A DNA stretch of 64,000 nucleotides, taken from Misgurnus anguillicaudatus. Its lineage: Eukaryota > Chordata > Actinopteri > Cypriniformes > Cobitidae. How positions within the stretch are numbered: position 1 is the stretch's first letter; each line of letters begins with the position of its first letter. The notes beneath the pieces are model-generated. The model made no database searches. It saw nothing but the letters and a program-made list of their open reading frames with translations, and had not been told where the DNA came from. Below are positions 62,886 through 64,000 of this stretch, piece after piece. Both the position numbers and the translations under genes were made by a program. The stretch is taken from positions 27,579,501 to 27,643,500 of the forward strand of contig NC_073348.2 of the NCBI RefSeq assembly GCF_027580225.2, written 5' to 3'.

Positions 62886-63129
62886 TAAGAAAGTCTTTTT
62901 TGCAGTGCAACTAATATTGGTTGAATTAAGTTGAATTAACTCAAGATTTAAAGGCAACCAGTAAACTTAATTTTTAAGTTGAACCAACTTTTTTGCAGTG
63001 TACAAACATACATTTGTTACTAATATGTACCTTTGAGATAATATGTTACTAATATGAACCCTTTAGGTGCAAAGCTGTGGCAAAGGGTGACAGCTGGGGT
63101 ATATATTTTGACATTTTTTTCTGACAGTG

Positions 63130-64000
63130 TGTGATATGGGTTTAAAAAATTCTGTATTGCATATTATCAGTTACAAAAATCTATTTCATCCCTCAGTATA
63201 CCAAATTACCAAGACCCTATCCAGAAGTGCAGATTAGACAATGTCACAGCACAAAAATATAGTTTTGTTATAAAAAGGTTTAAACATTTTTAAACATTTT
63301 AACCCTTAGACACCCATTATGTAACTGCATATAAAATGGGTTCTGTTTCGTTTTCTAAAAAAGGAATTTGTCAAAATTGTTGTCTATGTTAACAGCTAGA
63401 TCTCAGAGCATCCTTTAACTTATCAAGTACATAACATATACTGTATATCTTGTAAATATGTAAGTGTTTCTAAATGGGAGTAACTACTTTAAACTAAAAG
63501 CCTGTAGCTCTGTGGTTTATTATTTGTGGTGGGGGTGCAGTTTCTAAAGAGGGAGGGGCAGGAAAATGAATTGATGGTGGAAGCCAAAAAGAGTTCAAAT
63601 GTCGAGCCAAAAGCTTGAGAATAATCTCTCTGGCTCTACTAAAAAGTGTCTGTGGTTAAAGCTCTTAATTTTCGAGATCATTTTAGGTTGAAAAATAAAA
63701 TACCCCAAGGATTGTAAGTTCAGAGGGGCAGTTTAAATAATCAATCCCATGTTTCATCTCAGTGTGCTGTGAGGAAAATTACCACAGCGACAAGCAGGTG
63801 GTTCCCATTTTAGTGCCTAGATCATCGACTCCATCGACTCTCCGTGGTCTCTTCTGCTCCTTTTATCAGTCTAATTCTCCTCAGTTGCCATCACTTTTTT
63901 TCCTGAGAGCAATAGAAATTATGTTAAGTGAAGTGCTGTCAGTAAAGTAGCATTAATAGAACAGTATATAGACAGCCAAATGCCTTGTCTCACATACATT
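63130..64000. other. No gene recognised
   Basis: Unique-looking AT-rich sequence with no supported feature. Confidence 0.35.

Larger units (their letters stand above)
61675..62907. mobile_element. Level-3 foldback of the nested stack
   Basis: CACTGCAAAAAAATGTCTTT ... ATTCCATTGGCAGA arms are inverted around a short centre, ending AAGTCTTTTTTGCAGTG. It has been split by two independent insertions. Confidence 0.85.
61554..63000. mobile_element. Level-2 element of the nested stack
   Basis: CATTGTAAAAAAC plus TTGGTTCAACCTG at the left pairs with AGTTGAACCAACTTTTTTGC then AGTG at the right end. Confidence 0.75.
61486..63129. mobile_element. Outermost element (level 1) of a nested stack
   Basis: CACTGTTAGAAAAATGTTC ... 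ATATATACTCCAGCTGT at the left is inverted as ACAGCTGGGGTATATATTTT ... TTTCTGACAGTG at the right. Only about 200 bp is its own sequence; the rest is later insertions. Confidence 0.8.

Noticed and set aside
62418..62957. 179-codon minus-strand open frame
   Set aside because: Produced by a CpG-rich Harbinger-like element and the boundary of its host foldback. It crosses element ends, so it is not a gene.
1..64000. CRISPR array, operon, phage or bacterial defence system
   Set aside because: No direct-repeat/spacer pattern, no tightly packed frames and no bacterial signals. The sequence is vertebrate-like throughout.

Overview
The window looks like nuclear DNA from a teleost fish, most likely a cypriniform related to zebrafish. 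It is AT-rich and intron-dominated, and it is packed with short non-autonomous DNA transposons. It also carries tRNA-derived SINEs and a diverged DANA-type SINE fragment; as I recall, DANA is a zebrafish-group repeat. There is no sign of bacterial, viral or plasmid gene organisation. Almost all open frames of 60-130 codons are chance frames in non-coding or repeat DNA.

One protein-coding gene is certain. On the minus strand, 34514-36324 is the large second exon of a dachsous-type protocadherin, best matched to DCHS1. It holds the start codon, a signal peptide, five complete cadherin repeats and the first residues of a sixth. It ends in a clean phase-0 splice donor. The remaining cadherin repeats, the transmembrane segment and the tail are not recognisable to the left, so 1-34513 is probably a very large intron, though a small exon could have been missed. 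Upstream of the exon (36325 onward) is intron or 5' flank. Two further minus-strand segments, 60071-60094 and 54650-54806, have good splice sites and compatible reading phase. They may be exons of an unidentified gene or of the dchs1 5' end.

The rest is a transposon graveyard whose boundaries can often be read to the base. (1) TTAA-flanked, piggyBac-style foldbacks and MITEs lie at 8294-9174, 10572-10998, 12438-12941, 22434-22811, 26081-26382, 30280-30577 and 61904-62181. (2) hAT-like elements with 8-bp target duplications lie at 28565-29876 (with 29125-29454 nested inside), 46715-48439 and probably 15351-15671. (3) TAA-flanked, Harbinger-like elements lie at 5252-5483 and 62359-62885. (4) A dead Tc1-like transposase remnant lies at 11105-11544. 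(5) An element with a perfect 9-bp duplication and a RecQ-helicase-like protein fragment lies at 16567-17062. (6) A four-level stack of elements within elements lies at 61486-63129.

I found no new gene system. The observations most worth following are the two candidate exons, the nested element stack, the filled/empty insertion-site pair (27907-28108 against 58331-58334), the helicase-bearing element and the near-perfect palindrome at 43159-43842.
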